In this document: piece after piece, positions 8,293-16,100 of the stretch
How the letters are laid out: every line of letters begins with the position of its first letter
Numbering within the stretch: the first letter of the stretch is position 1
Assembly (NCBI GenBank): GCA_035573855.1
Contig: DATLZU010000039.1
Location: forward strand, 40,885-104,884
Direction of reading: 5' to 3'
Length of the DNA: 64,000 nt
Origin: DATLZU01 sp035573855
GTDB lineage: Bacteria > Nitrospirota > Nitrospiria > Nitrospirales > Nitrospiraceae
Position numbers and translations under genes: made by a program
The notes under the pieces: generated by a model
What the model was told of the DNA's origin: nothing
What the model saw: the letters and a program-made list of their open reading frames with translations, nothing else
Databases searched by the model: none

Positions 8293-9375
8293 ATGAAGAA
8301 CGTACCCGCAGGCCTTGCGTCGGCTTTGGTCTTCGTTCTTTTCTTGAGTTTCACCGGCTCAGCCAGAGCCGAAGGGGCGGACGTGGTCACTTTGAAGGAC
8401 GGCAGCGCGATGTATGGCGAAGTGATAGAAATGTCTAATGGCGAACTCATGATCAAGACGGCCTTCGGAGTCGGGGACGTGGTCAAGATCAAATGGGGGA
8501 CCGTTGCCAAGTTGACCACCACCCATCCTTTGCCTTTCCACTTGAAAGAAGGAACCGTGTTGGTGGCCACGGCTCAAGAAGGCGAGAGCGGGACGCTGCT
8601 TCTCCAAGCTCAGCCCATGACCGGATTCCTGACCGTCCCGCTCGATGCGGTCGTCTCCATCAATCCTCTCGTTCAGCCCCCCGTGGTTTACAGCGGGAGC
8701 CTTCAGGTGGGGTTCTCGCAAACCACAGGGAACAGCCATCTGCGGAACGCCAGCATGATCGGCGAATTCACGGGGCGAAGCGAAAAGCTGCGGCTGACTC
8801 TGCTAGGTCGATACATTTACGGCGACGACGGAGGTCGGTTGATCGTGCGGAATAGCCGAGGCACCATCAAATTGGACTTCTTCCTGACTAAACGGTTCTA
8901 TTGGTTCGCCGCCTCCTATTTCGAACAAGACACGTTTCAGGATTTGAATCTCCGCACGTCGCTCTCCTCTGGCCCCGGCTATCAATTTATCGACAAGGGC
9001 GACTTCAGCAGCGGCGTGCTGAAGGACATGACGCTCTATGCGGAAATCGGCGCGGCCTATTTCAACGAGGATTTTAAGATCGCGCAGGACAAGACGTCGT
9101 TCCGTGGACGCTGGTCCGTCAAGTTGAACTGGCCGATGTTCGACGAAAAAATCACGTTCTATCACTACGAAGAGGGCTTCCCCTCTTTGCAAAACAGCAA
9201 AGACTATTACATCACGGCGGACACCGGTGTCCGGTTCAAGATCATCGACGGGGTCGTGAGCGGCTTTCAGTGGACCATTCGCTACAACAATAACCCGCCT
9301 CCCGGGACCACGGACACGGACAACCTGTATCTCTGGACTCTCGGCTATAGCTTCGACACCAGCCTCAAGCGGTGA
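8293..9375 (+). CDS. DUF481-family outer-membrane beta-barrel protein
   Basis: 360 residues. A signal peptide (SALVFVLFLSFTGSARA) is followed by an SH3-like or Sm-like N-terminal part (VVTLKDGSAMYGEVIEMSNG, about 30-115). The rest, from YSGSLQVGFSQTTGNS to the end, shows alternating aromatic/hydrophobic strands and ends YSFDTSLKR, as expected of a DUF481 (YdiY-like) outer-membrane barrel. The substrate or role of this family is not established. A GGAGG-like site (AATGGAGG) precedes the ATG. mscL follows after 41 bases and may be cotranscribed. Confidence 0.85.
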   Translation: MKNVPAGLASALVFVLFLSFTGSARAEGADVVTLKDGSAMYGEVIEMSNGELMIKTAFGVGDVVKIKWGTVAKLTTTHPLPFHLKEGTVLVATAQEGESGTLLLQAQPMTGFLTVPLDAVVSINPLVQPPVVYSGSLQVGFSQTTGNSHLRNASMIGEFTGRSEKLRLTLLGRYIYGDDGGRLIVRNSRGTIKLDFFLTKRFYWFAASYFEQDTFQDLNLRTSLSSGPGYQFIDKGDFSSGVLKDMTLYAEIGAAYFNEDFKIAQDKTSFRGRWSVKLNWPMFDEKITFYHYEEGFPSLQNSKDYYITADTGVRFKIIDGVVSGFQWTIRYNNNPPPGTTDTDNLYLWTLGYSFDTSLKR

Positions 9376-9416
9376 GCGTAGGGCTTCGTTCACACAACCA
9401 ATCAGGAGGGTCTGCC

Positions 9417-9857
9417 ATGCTGAAGGAATTCAAAGTCTTCGCCATGCGCGGCAATGTGCTGGATATGGCCGTCGGGATCATCATCGGCGGGGCGTTCGGG
9501 AAAATCGTGAGCTCGATGGTCAGCGACGTCCTGATGCCGCCGATCGGACTGCTGTTGGGCAAAGTGGACTTCTCCAGTCTGTTCATCAACCTGTCCGGTC
9601 AGCCTTACTCCTCGCTCACCGCGGCGAAGGCGGCCGGCGCACCGACCATCAACTACGGAGTGTTTCTACAGGCGGTCCTCGATTTCGTGATCGTGGCGTT
9701 CGCGATCTTTTTGCTTGTCAGGCAAGTCAACGCCATGACCAGGAAACCAGAAGCTCCGCCTGCTCCCTCGACGAAACCGTGCCCGTACTGCCTTTCCGAG
9801 ATTCCGCTCAAGGCGACGAAGTGCGCCCACTGCACGTCAGAGGTCAAGGCTGCGTAA
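9417..9857 (+). CDS. mscL: Large-conductance mechanosensitive channel with C-terminal zinc ribbon
   Basis: 146 residues. The N-terminal helix and TM1 (MLKEFKVFAMRGNVLDMAVG, then IIIGGAFGKIVSSMVSDVLM) and TM2 (AVLDFVIVAFAIFLLVRQVN) are typical MscL, the pentameric osmotic safety valve. In place of the usual short cytoplasmic helix, residues 122-139 form a zinc ribbon, CPYCLSEIPLKATKCAHC, after a Pro-rich linker. The start at 9417 follows a strong AGGAGGG site; a longer in-frame extension has no support. The next gene starts 26 bases downstream. Confidence 0.95.
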   Translation: MLKEFKVFAMRGNVLDMAVGIIIGGAFGKIVSSMVSDVLMPPIGLLLGKVDFSSLFINLSGQPYSSLTAAKAAGAPTINYGVFLQAVLDFVIVAFAIFLLVRQVNAMTRKPEAPPAPSTKPCPYCLSEIPLKATKCAHCTSEVKAA

Positions 9858-9883
9858 CTCGTCTGCAAAAAGGAGAGCCCATC

Positions 9884-10342
9884 ATGAAACCCATATTCGC
9901 AATCGCCCTGCTCCTCGTCGCTTCATTGGCGTTCAGCTCCTTCAGCCAGGCTGAAACCAGCCAGCTCACTCCGACGCTCGGTGAGATGAAATCCACTCTT
10001 CAGCAGCGGGCCGCCGAAGACCAGCAGGCCGCGAAGGACTTGCTCCAAAACGAGAAGGCCAGAACCCGACAGGCGGTCACCGATGAAACGCAACGGGCCA
10101 AGAGTTTGGCGGATGAGAAAAAGGCGAAGGCGCGGTCGAAGCTGACCGAGGAGAAGCAGAAGACCGCGGACCTTGCAGCTGGGCAGAAGGCCAAGGCGGA
10201 AACCGCAGCGACCGAACGGAGGCAGAAAGCCGAAAGCGCGGTCCAGAGACAGATGGACCAATCCCGGCAGAAGGCCTCGGAGAAAGCCGCCGAAGGGATA
10301 GGAAAACTCGACAAGTCATTGAACGACCTGATGACGCGGTAG
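9884..10342 (+). CDS. Secreted Ala/Lys/Glu-rich coiled-coil protein
   Basis: 152 residues. A signal peptide (IFAIALLLVASLAFSSFSQA) precedes an almost continuous charged helix with repeated ekAkA/eKqka patterns, so the mature protein is probably a long periplasmic coiled coil. No enzyme motif. The ATG follows AAGGAG. Its nearest functional analogues by look alone would be envelope tethers or stress proteins; this is not a homology claim. It is flanked by mscL and another small secreted protein on the same strand, suggesting an osmotic or envelope-stress unit. Confidence 0.75.
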   Translation: MKPIFAIALLLVASLAFSSFSQAETSQLTPTLGEMKSTLQQRAAEDQQAAKDLLQNEKARTRQAVTDETQRAKSLADEKKAKARSKLTEEKQKTADLAAGQKAKAETAATERRQKAESAVQRQMDQSRQKASEKAAEGIGKLDKSLNDLMTR

Positions 10343-10388
10343 CCGCATCGCCGTGTCGCCCGTCTTCCCACCACAAGGAGGTAGGCCA

Positions 10389-10715
10389 ATGAGACGGATG
10401 CTGAGAAGCGCGCTGACCATCGTCATGACATTCACCTTTGCCTCGACCTTCGCGGAGGAGCCAGCCCCATCCGCTCCGGCTGCGCCGCCAGCCGCTCCGG
10501 CTGCTCCAGCGCCGCCGGCACCTGCTCCGGCCGAGCCGGCTCCCGCCGCTCCAGCGGCTTCCGAGGAGCCCAAGGCTGAAGGCGGAAAGAAGGTGGGGAA
10601 GGAGATGAAATCGGACAAGAAAGGGAAAAAACGCGGACTCGAACGGGCCGATGAAGCCGCCGGCGAGCATGGTCGAAAGGGAAGAGCCAAGGCAGGGGAG
10701 AAGCAAGGGCGCTAG
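10389..10715 (+). CDS. Small secreted Pro/Ala-rich protein with a basic tail
   Basis: 108 residues. A short signal peptide (LRSALTIVMTFTFASTFA) is followed by about 40 residues of almost pure Pro/Ala and then a Lys/Glu/Gly-rich basic tail. The sequence is low complexity and disordered, and no domain is recognisable. ATG 10389 follows AAGGAGG, and codon use matches the neighbours, so it is likely real. It is the last gene before a strong palindromic hairpin. Confidence 0.65.
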   Translation: MRRMLRSALTIVMTFTFASTFAEEPAPSAPAAPPAAPAAPAPPAPAPAEPAPAAPAASEEPKAEGGKKVGKEMKSDKKGKKRGLERADEAAGEHGRKGRAKAGEKQGR

Positions 10716-10722
10716 ACGCACG

Positions 10723-10752
10723 GGCCGGTCGCAGCCCGGGCTGCGACCGGCC
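10723..10752. terminator. Perfect 15-bp palindrome between convergent genes
   Basis: GGCCGGTCGCAGCCC is followed immediately by its exact reverse complement, 8 bases after the + strand stop and 26 bases after the stop of the minus-strand gene at 10779. It has no T-run on either side, so it is a likely bidirectional hairpin terminator or transcript end protector. Confidence 0.5.
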
Positions 10753-10778
10753 GTCCGTCGCTCAGCGAAGAGCGAATT

Positions 10779-12024
10779 TTACAATCGACACTGGTTCTGC
10801 TCGACCCCGCCGGCAACCGCATCTCCCGGAACGGTGGCCAGAATCTTGTAGTGACCCAAGCCCAGCTCTTTCCCGTAGGCCTCGCCCACCAAGACATCCT
10901 GCACGTGCTGGTGGTCCCAGGCCCGGAAATAGGACCGCCCTTCCTTGAGCCCGTCGAACTCGTGACCTTCCAGAGCCTTGATGACGGCGGCCGTGTCGGT
11001 CGTCCCGGCCCGGCGAACGGCCTCCAAGACCTGCATCATCGCCGCGTAGCCGTGGTAACACCGCGATGTCGGCGTATGGTTGTACTTGTCGATGACGCCC
11101 TGAATGAAGCGTTTCGACCCTTCGGTGTTGATCTTCGGATCCCAGATCAGCCCCCAGACGCCGGCGTTGTTCGCATAGCCTAACGGCCGGCCGATCTGCT
11201 CGCCGCCGATCATCCCGCCGACGCCGATCTTCTCTTTCGCCAGCTCCAGCTTCGTATAGGCTTTCAACGCGTGAACGAGATCCCAGCCGTAGAGGTTCAG
11301 GATCACCGCGCCCGGCTTGGCATTCTTCGCCTCCATCAGCGGAGCCGTGAAATCGGTCGCGCCAAAAGCCGTGGTGACCGACCCGACGACGTCGCCGCCT
11401 TGAGCCTTCAGCGCTTCGGTCATGGCCTGCAGCGCCGCCTTGCCGTCCACCGTGTCGGCCGTGATCATGAACCACTTGTTGCCGTAGGCCTTCACGATAT
11501 GCGGCACGACCGCCTGCGCCATCATGCGGGCATTCGGCATGAAGACGAAGGTGTGGGAATTACAGCGGGAGCCGGTCAAGTCCATGATGTGGGCGCCTGT
11601 GACCATGAAGAGCCTGTTTTCCTGCTTGGCGAATTCCGAGACGGCGATTGCCACATCACCGTTGAACGTGCCCATGAGGAAATCCACGCGATCGTCTTTG
11701 ACCAGTTTGGTGGCCGCCTTGATCGCGGTGTCCACGTTGGACGCGTCATCGGCCTCGATGAGACTGACCGGACGTCCCAGCACGCCGCCACGCTTATTTA
11801 TAGAGGTCCACCGCCACCGTAACCCCATGCACGTCGTGGATCGAGGACGTCTTATAGGGGCCGGACAAAGGATCGATGATGCCGACTTTGATCGGCCCGG
11901 CGGCCGAAGCGAGATGCGTCCTGCCTGCGAACCCAAGGATCTGGTTTACCCCGTCGCCCATGACGAGCACCCCGCCGGCTGCGGCGGAGAGTTGCAGAAA
12001 GCGCCGGCGCGAGATCATACGCAT
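10779..12024 (-). pseudogene. Tat-exported ABC substrate-binding protein, frameshifted
   Basis: Two adjoining frames together make one LivK-type (Peripla_BP_6) binding protein of about 414 residues. The first frame starts at ATG 12024 behind AGGAGG with a twin-arginine signal (ISRRRFLQLSAAAGG) and runs through IKVGIIDPLSGPY to a stop at 11794-11796. The rest of the protein continues in another frame. Removing one A from the AAA run at 11797-11799 restores VAVDLYNKRGGVLGRPV, so this is a single-base insertion. It is either a fresh pseudogene or a sequencing error. No permease or ATPase genes lie nearby, so the ligand cannot be inferred beyond an amino-acid or amide-like class. Confidence 0.85.
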
Positions 12025-12225
12025 AGAACATCCTCCTGCAGGGTGAACGTGTTCGCAAGAGTATAACACTGCTCGACACGTCAACCGAGCCGCCGCGCAC
12101 TCGCTGAGCAGGCTGGTTTGGGGCTGATGAAATGGATGTCCTCGGACGCGACGTTCGTTGAGGGTGCAGAAACAGGGTGCAAGCCCGAGAGCCGAGCCAA
12201 AGGAAAGGGTGTTCAACACGTCGAC

Positions 12226-12257
12226 GGGCTGCAGGTCGAAGGTACGACTTGCAGCCC
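12226..12257 (-). terminator. Hairpin terminator downstream of the HEAT-repeat gene
   Basis: GGGCTGCAGGTCG pairs with CGACTTGCAGCCC (13 bp with one G-U pair, 6-base loop), 37 bases past the stop of the minus-strand gene. No T-run is present. It resembles the GGGCTGC hairpin at 10723-10752. Confidence 0.45.
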
Positions 12258-12293
12258 GCCAGTCTCATCGCCGCGCGAAAGCGCGCAGCCGAA

Positions 12294-13364
12294 TTAGCTG
12301 TACTGATCTTCCGTGTAGACCTGCTTGATCGCCCAGAACACCGCTTCCTTCAGTTTCTTGATCAACGGATCCGGAGGGTCGTTCCGAATCTTCTGCAGCT
12401 TGCGGTCAAGCGCGAAGAGCGGCTGCACCGCCCGCCGGTCCGGCACGCGCCCCAGCGCCCAGGCGATCTCCGTCTGGACGGTAATGTCAATCCCCGGCGC
12501 ATCCAACATCTCCAGAAGCGGAGGTACCACGGAATTGTCGCCGTAGAGGTTCCCGACGTCGCCCAACCCTTTCGCCGCCGCGGCCTGGAGTTCCGGCTGC
12601 TTCGAATTTTTCAGAATATCGATCAACAGCGGGATGCTGTCCTTGCCCACATTGCCCAAGGCCACGGCGGCCTGCTTGGCCAAATCCTTGTCCTTCAGAG
12701 CCTCCTTGAGTTTGGGCAGCGCCTCGTCTGCCTGCATCTCGCCGAGGACCGAAATCACTTTCAGCCTTCGCAACTGATTCGTGTTCTTGTCGTCCAACAG
12801 CTTAATGAGCCGATCCGGCTGTCCCCATTCCGCTGTGATGAGGACCGGGAAATCGTATTGCTCCAGACGCTCCTTCAGCTTGGCCATCGCGAACACACCG
12901 GGGTCTGCGCCGTTCGCCGCCTGCACGGCATCCTCAAAATCTGTCCGCACTTCCTTCTGCCAGTTGATCTTCATACCGCCCAGGACGTACGTCAATTGGC
13001 AGGCCGGCCCTTTCCACAGCCGAGAGGGAGCATCGGGAAGATCATTGTCTCCTCCAGCCGCCGTCGTGCCTTCCCAAGTCTTCCGCTGCTCGCACTTAAC
13101 CTTGAAGACGACGTCGTGAGGTTTCCCGCTGTCACGGACAACCGTATAGCCGAGTTCACTCATGCGACGTGTGACGACCTCCGCGATCGGCCCGGCGTCG
13201 ACCGCGCCTTTGTCAGTCAGGGCGATGGCGTCCACCAGCACCGTCTGAATCTTGGCCAGTTGAGCCTTTTGTTCGGGACTGAAATAATCACGGTACGCCC
13301 AACTGGTCTGCGTCAAGGCCACCGCAGCGAGCCAAACCGTTCCCCTGATTACCCATTGTTTCAT
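12294..13364 (-). CDS. Secreted HEAT-repeat protein
   Basis: 356 residues from ATG 13364, which follows AAGGAGG; longer in-frame starts have no signal peptide. The signal peptide is VIRGTVWLAAVALTQTSWA. The N-terminal third (about 25-165) is unassigned and contains two Cys. From about residue 190 there are HEAT/PBS-lyase-type helical pairs, such as LRRLKVISVLGEMQADEALP and AKQAAVALGNVGKDSIPLLI. These form protein-binding solenoids, so a periplasmic scaffold is the simplest reading. A second, separate HEAT lipoprotein lies at 18598-19398. Confidence 0.8.
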   Translation of the reverse strand: MKQWVIRGTVWLAAVALTQTSWAYRDYFSPEQKAQLAKIQTVLVDAIALTDKGAVDAGPIAEVVTRRMSELGYTVVRDSGKPHDVVFKVKCEQRKTWEGTTAAGGDNDLPDAPSRLWKGPACQLTYVLGGMKINWQKEVRTDFEDAVQAANGADPGVFAMAKLKERLEQYDFPVLITAEWGQPDRLIKLLDDKNTNQLRRLKVISVLGEMQADEALPKLKEALKDKDLAKQAAVALGNVGKDSIPLLIDILKNSKQPELQAAAAKGLGDVGNLYGDNSVVPPLLEMLDAPGIDITVQTEIAWALGRVPDRRAVQPLFALDRKLQKIRNDPPDPLIKKLKEAVFWAIKQVYTEDQYS

Positions 13365-13720
13365 CTGGCACCTCCTTCCGGTGCGCTGCCTGAAAGATCT
13401 TGCATGCTGCGCGACAGGCAAGACTTCCGAATCTGTGTCAGGAAGAAGGACCGAAGCAACCGGCGGGAACGTTGGGAGTCGACACACCACCGGCTAACTC
13501 CGTGAAGATCCAGAAGCCTTCCCGAGTGGTTCAAGTCACCATTATACCGCCCAACTCATCCTTGTGCCACCACGCCCCGCCGGTTGACTCCAACCCAACC
13601 ACGAGGCTCGTCCAGGCCCGCTCGAAGGCCCAGGCGGAAGTGCGATCGTCGCCCCGCGTCGCAGAATCGCCCGAAGCGGCGAAGGGGGGCGAAACGGCCC
13701 CTTGCCTTGCACAATCATGG
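13365..13720. other. Intergenic stretch without a recognisable gene
   Basis: Between the HEAT gene start and the tRNA promoter. Open frames exist on both strands, but they lack ribosome sites and family resemblance. The promoter of the minus-strand HEAT gene should lie in the first 100 bases, but I see no clear match. Confidence 0.4.
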
Positions 13721-13748
13721 TTGACAGTAGCGCGCGACGGACTGTACA
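13721..13748 (+). promoter_or_regulatory. Promoter of tRNA-Leu(TAG)
   Basis: A perfect TTGACA (13721-13726), then a 16-base spacer and TGTACA (13743-13748), about 60 bases before the tRNA. Confidence 0.5.
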
Positions 13749-13811
13749 AGAGAATGGAAGCGAATGGCGCGCGCGGCGCGGTGATTGTGCTTCCGCTGCA
13801 GGTGGAGAGGA

Positions 13812-13894
13812 GCGAGAGTGGCGGAATTGGCAGACGCGCGAGACTTAGGATCTCGTGGGCAACCGTGGGGGTTCAAGTCCCCCCTCTCGCACCA
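13812..13894 (+). tRNA. tRNA-Leu (anticodon TAG)
   Basis: A class II tRNA of 83 nt: acceptor GCGAGAG with CTCTCGC, D-arm GGCGGAATTGGCAGACGC, anticodon loop with TAG, a variable arm, T-loop GGTTCAAGTCC and encoded ACCA. It lies about 105 bases upstream of tig. Confidence 0.97.
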
Positions 13895-13999
13895 ACCATC
13901 TCGCGAACCGAACCGCAACCCTCAAAACTTGAACTGACACGCTCGCTCCCGACGGACAGCGGATGCCGCGGGGGGCTTGTCGGCTGGAGTTCATGGCAC

Positions 14000-15325
14000 A
14001 TGAAGATGGAAGTCTCTGAGCTCGGACCGATGAAGCGGGTGCTTAAAATCGAAGTGTCGGCCGAGGAGGTCAAGCAGCGATTCGTTCAAGCCTACATGGA
14101 ACTGAATCGTCAGGTTCAAATTCCAGGCTTCCGCCAGGGCAAAGCCCCTCTGGCGTTGCTGGAAAAGCGCTACGCGAAGACGGTGGAGGAAGACGTGATC
14201 CGGAGTCTTGTGCCGGATTACTATGATCGAGCCATCCGGCAGGCCGGCATCGTCCCCGTCCTGGTCGAGATCCCGCCACTAGAGCGGGTGAAAATCAAGA
14301 AAGACGCTCCCTTCACGTTCACGGCGACGGTCGAGATCAAGCCCAAGATCGAGCTGCGAGACTACAAAGCGCCCAATCCCATTTCGCTCAAACCCGATAA
14401 ACGCATGGTTACCGAAGAACAAATCGATCGAGCCGTCGAGGTCCTTCGAGAACAACATGCCCGGTTGGATGCCGCGCCGACGGGAACTGCGCTCAGTGAA
14501 GGGGATTATGCGATTCTCGACGTCGAAGGATTGCTGGATCTCGCACCCCTTGAAGGGGCCAAGAAAGAAGGGCTGCTCCATAAGATCGGTTCGAAGATCC
14601 CGATCCTCGGCGTCGAAGTCGACCCGCATCTTCTTGGCAAGAAAGAGGGAGAGTTGGTGGAGATTTCGCAACCCTATCCGCCGACACATCCTGATCCCCG
14701 GGTGGCGGGCAAGACCGTCGTTTTCCGTCTGAAGATCCGTTCGATCAAACAGAAAAAGCTCCCGCCGGTCGATGACGAATTCGCCAAAGATTGTGGTCCC
14801 TACAATTCCCTGCAGGAACTCAGGGACCGACTTCGCAGTGAACTGGAAACAGCGCTGAAGAAAGATATTGAGGAAACGTACAAGGACACTATCCTGAAGC
14901 GGCTGGCGGAAACCCACCACTTCGAACTGCCAGAGACGCTGGTGGAACGGGAGCTGGCAGCTATGTTTCGGCAGCACTTGCAGACGCGCCGCCGGCAACG
15001 AGGGATCGGACCCGGTCAGGATGAATCCGCAATCAGCGGTGAAGAGTTCAACAAATTCCGCGAGGAACACCGCCCGGAAGCTCAACGACGGGTCAAGATC
15101 GGTCTGATCTTGGAAGCGATCGCCGAAAAAGAAGGGCTGACCGTCGAAGAGGAAGATATCAACGCGGAAATCGCTCGGCTGGCGGGGGAACTGAAACTGG
15201 CGGCGGACGAACTCCGACGGTTGATTCTCGCAGGCGGGCAAGAGTCGGTGGATGAACTGAAGGCCCGCATCTTGGCGGACAAAGCCCTCGATTTCGTCTA
15301 CCGTCATTCGGTGATTCAGGGATGA
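14000..15325 (+). CDS. tig: Trigger factor (ribosome-associated chaperone)
   Basis: 441 residues. The N-terminal ribosome-binding domain contains IPGFRQGKAPLALLEKRYAK, a close match to the trigger factor signature GFRxGKxP (about residues 45-60). A FKBP-like PPIase domain follows (about 155-250), and a helical C-terminal arm completes the chaperone cradle. I start at ATG 14000 behind GGAG; the frame is open far upstream through the tRNA, which cannot be coding. The order tig-clpP-clpX is the classical protein quality-control cluster. Confidence 0.96.
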   Translation: MKMEVSELGPMKRVLKIEVSAEEVKQRFVQAYMELNRQVQIPGFRQGKAPLALLEKRYAKTVEEDVIRSLVPDYYDRAIRQAGIVPVLVEIPPLERVKIKKDAPFTFTATVEIKPKIELRDYKAPNPISLKPDKRMVTEEQIDRAVEVLREQHARLDAAPTGTALSEGDYAILDVEGLLDLAPLEGAKKEGLLHKIGSKIPILGVEVDPHLLGKKEGELVEISQPYPPTHPDPRVAGKTVVFRLKIRSIKQKKLPPVDDEFAKDCGPYNSLQELRDRLRSELETALKKDIEETYKDTILKRLAETHHFELPETLVERELAAMFRQHLQTRRRQRGIGPGQDESAISGEEFNKFREEHRPEAQRRVKIGLILEAIAEKEGLTVEEEDINAEIARLAGELKLAADELRRLILAGGQESVDELKARILADKALDFVYRHSVIQG

Positions 15326-15395
15326 CCGCCGTCCATTCTGTCCGCTCCCTCTAATATCCGGTTCTATGTCCAGCGCACGCGCGAACCCCAAATTA

Positions 15396-15404
15396 TGGTA
15401 AACT
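15396..15404 (+). promoter_or_regulatory. Possible extended -10 promoter before clpP
   Basis: TGGTAAACT is an extended -10-like element about 42 bases before the clpP start; no good -35 is visible. Confidence 0.3.
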
Positions 15405-15445
15405 ACCGACGACGTTCTAGCTCCTAGCTGAAAGGATTGCACGGC

Positions 15446-16084
15446 ATGCTGGTTCCAATTGTCATTGAGCAAACGAATCGAGGCGAGCGCGCCTATGATA
15501 TTTACTCGCGCCTTCTCAAAGACCGTATCATTTTTTTGGGAGCCCCGATCGACGACGTGTTTGCGAATCTTGTCATCGCTCAGTTGCTGTTTCTGGAAGC
15601 CGAAGATCCGGAAAAGGACATCAACCTCTATATCAATTCCCCGGGCGGCAGCGTGACGGCCGGTTTGGGTATCTACGACACCATGCAATACGTCAAGCCG
15701 CCCATTACCACCATTTGCCTGGGTCAGGCCGCGAGCATGGGGGCCTTGCTGTTGGCTGCAGGCACCAAAGGCAAACGGTTCGCGTTGCCCAACGCGCGGG
15801 TGATGATTCACCAGCCGATGGGAGGGTTTCAGGGGCAAGCGACTGAGATCGACATCCATGCCAGAGAAATTCTCAAGATCCGCGAGCGGTTGAACGAAAT
15901 TCTCGCCCGGCACACCGGCCAATCCCTGGAAAAGATTGCCCAGGATACGGAACGCGATTACTTCATGTCCGGCGAAGAGGCAAAGAAATACGGCATTATC
16001 GACGAGGTCATCACCCGTCCTCCGAAGATCGCCAAGGGACGCGAGCAAAACGAGTCGGAAAGGGACGGGGCGAAAGACAAATAG
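15446..16084 (+). CDS. clpP: ATP-dependent Clp protease proteolytic subunit
   Basis: 212 residues. The catalytic triad is visible as Ser97 (GQAASMGALL), His122 (MIHQPMGG) and Asp171. The mature chain starts with the usual LVPIVIEQTNRGERAYDIYS segment. ClpP forms the tetradecameric protease chamber fed by ClpX, encoded 16 bases downstream. The ATG at 15446 has AAGGA ten bases upstream; a TTG at 15437 is less likely. The C-terminal tail is unusually charged (KGREQNESERDGAKDK). Confidence 0.97.
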   Translation: MLVPIVIEQTNRGERAYDIYSRLLKDRIIFLGAPIDDVFANLVIAQLLFLEAEDPEKDINLYINSPGGSVTAGLGIYDTMQYVKPPITTICLGQAASMGALLLAAGTKGKRFALPNARVMIHQPMGGFQGQATEIDIHAREILKIRERLNEILARHTGQSLEKIAQDTERDYFMSGEEAKKYGIIDEVITRPPKIAKGREQNESERDGAKDK

Positions 16085-16100
16085 CTTCAGGGAGAGCCGT

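Noticed and set aside
10779..12024. Identification as the urea-binding protein UrtA
   Set aside because: The fold and Tat signal fit the LivK-type class in general, but UrtA-like segments were not recognised and no urt genes are adjacent.
13531..13749. 72-codon minus-strand frame before tRNA-Leu
   Set aside because: No ribosome site, and it overlaps the tRNA promoter on the other strand.
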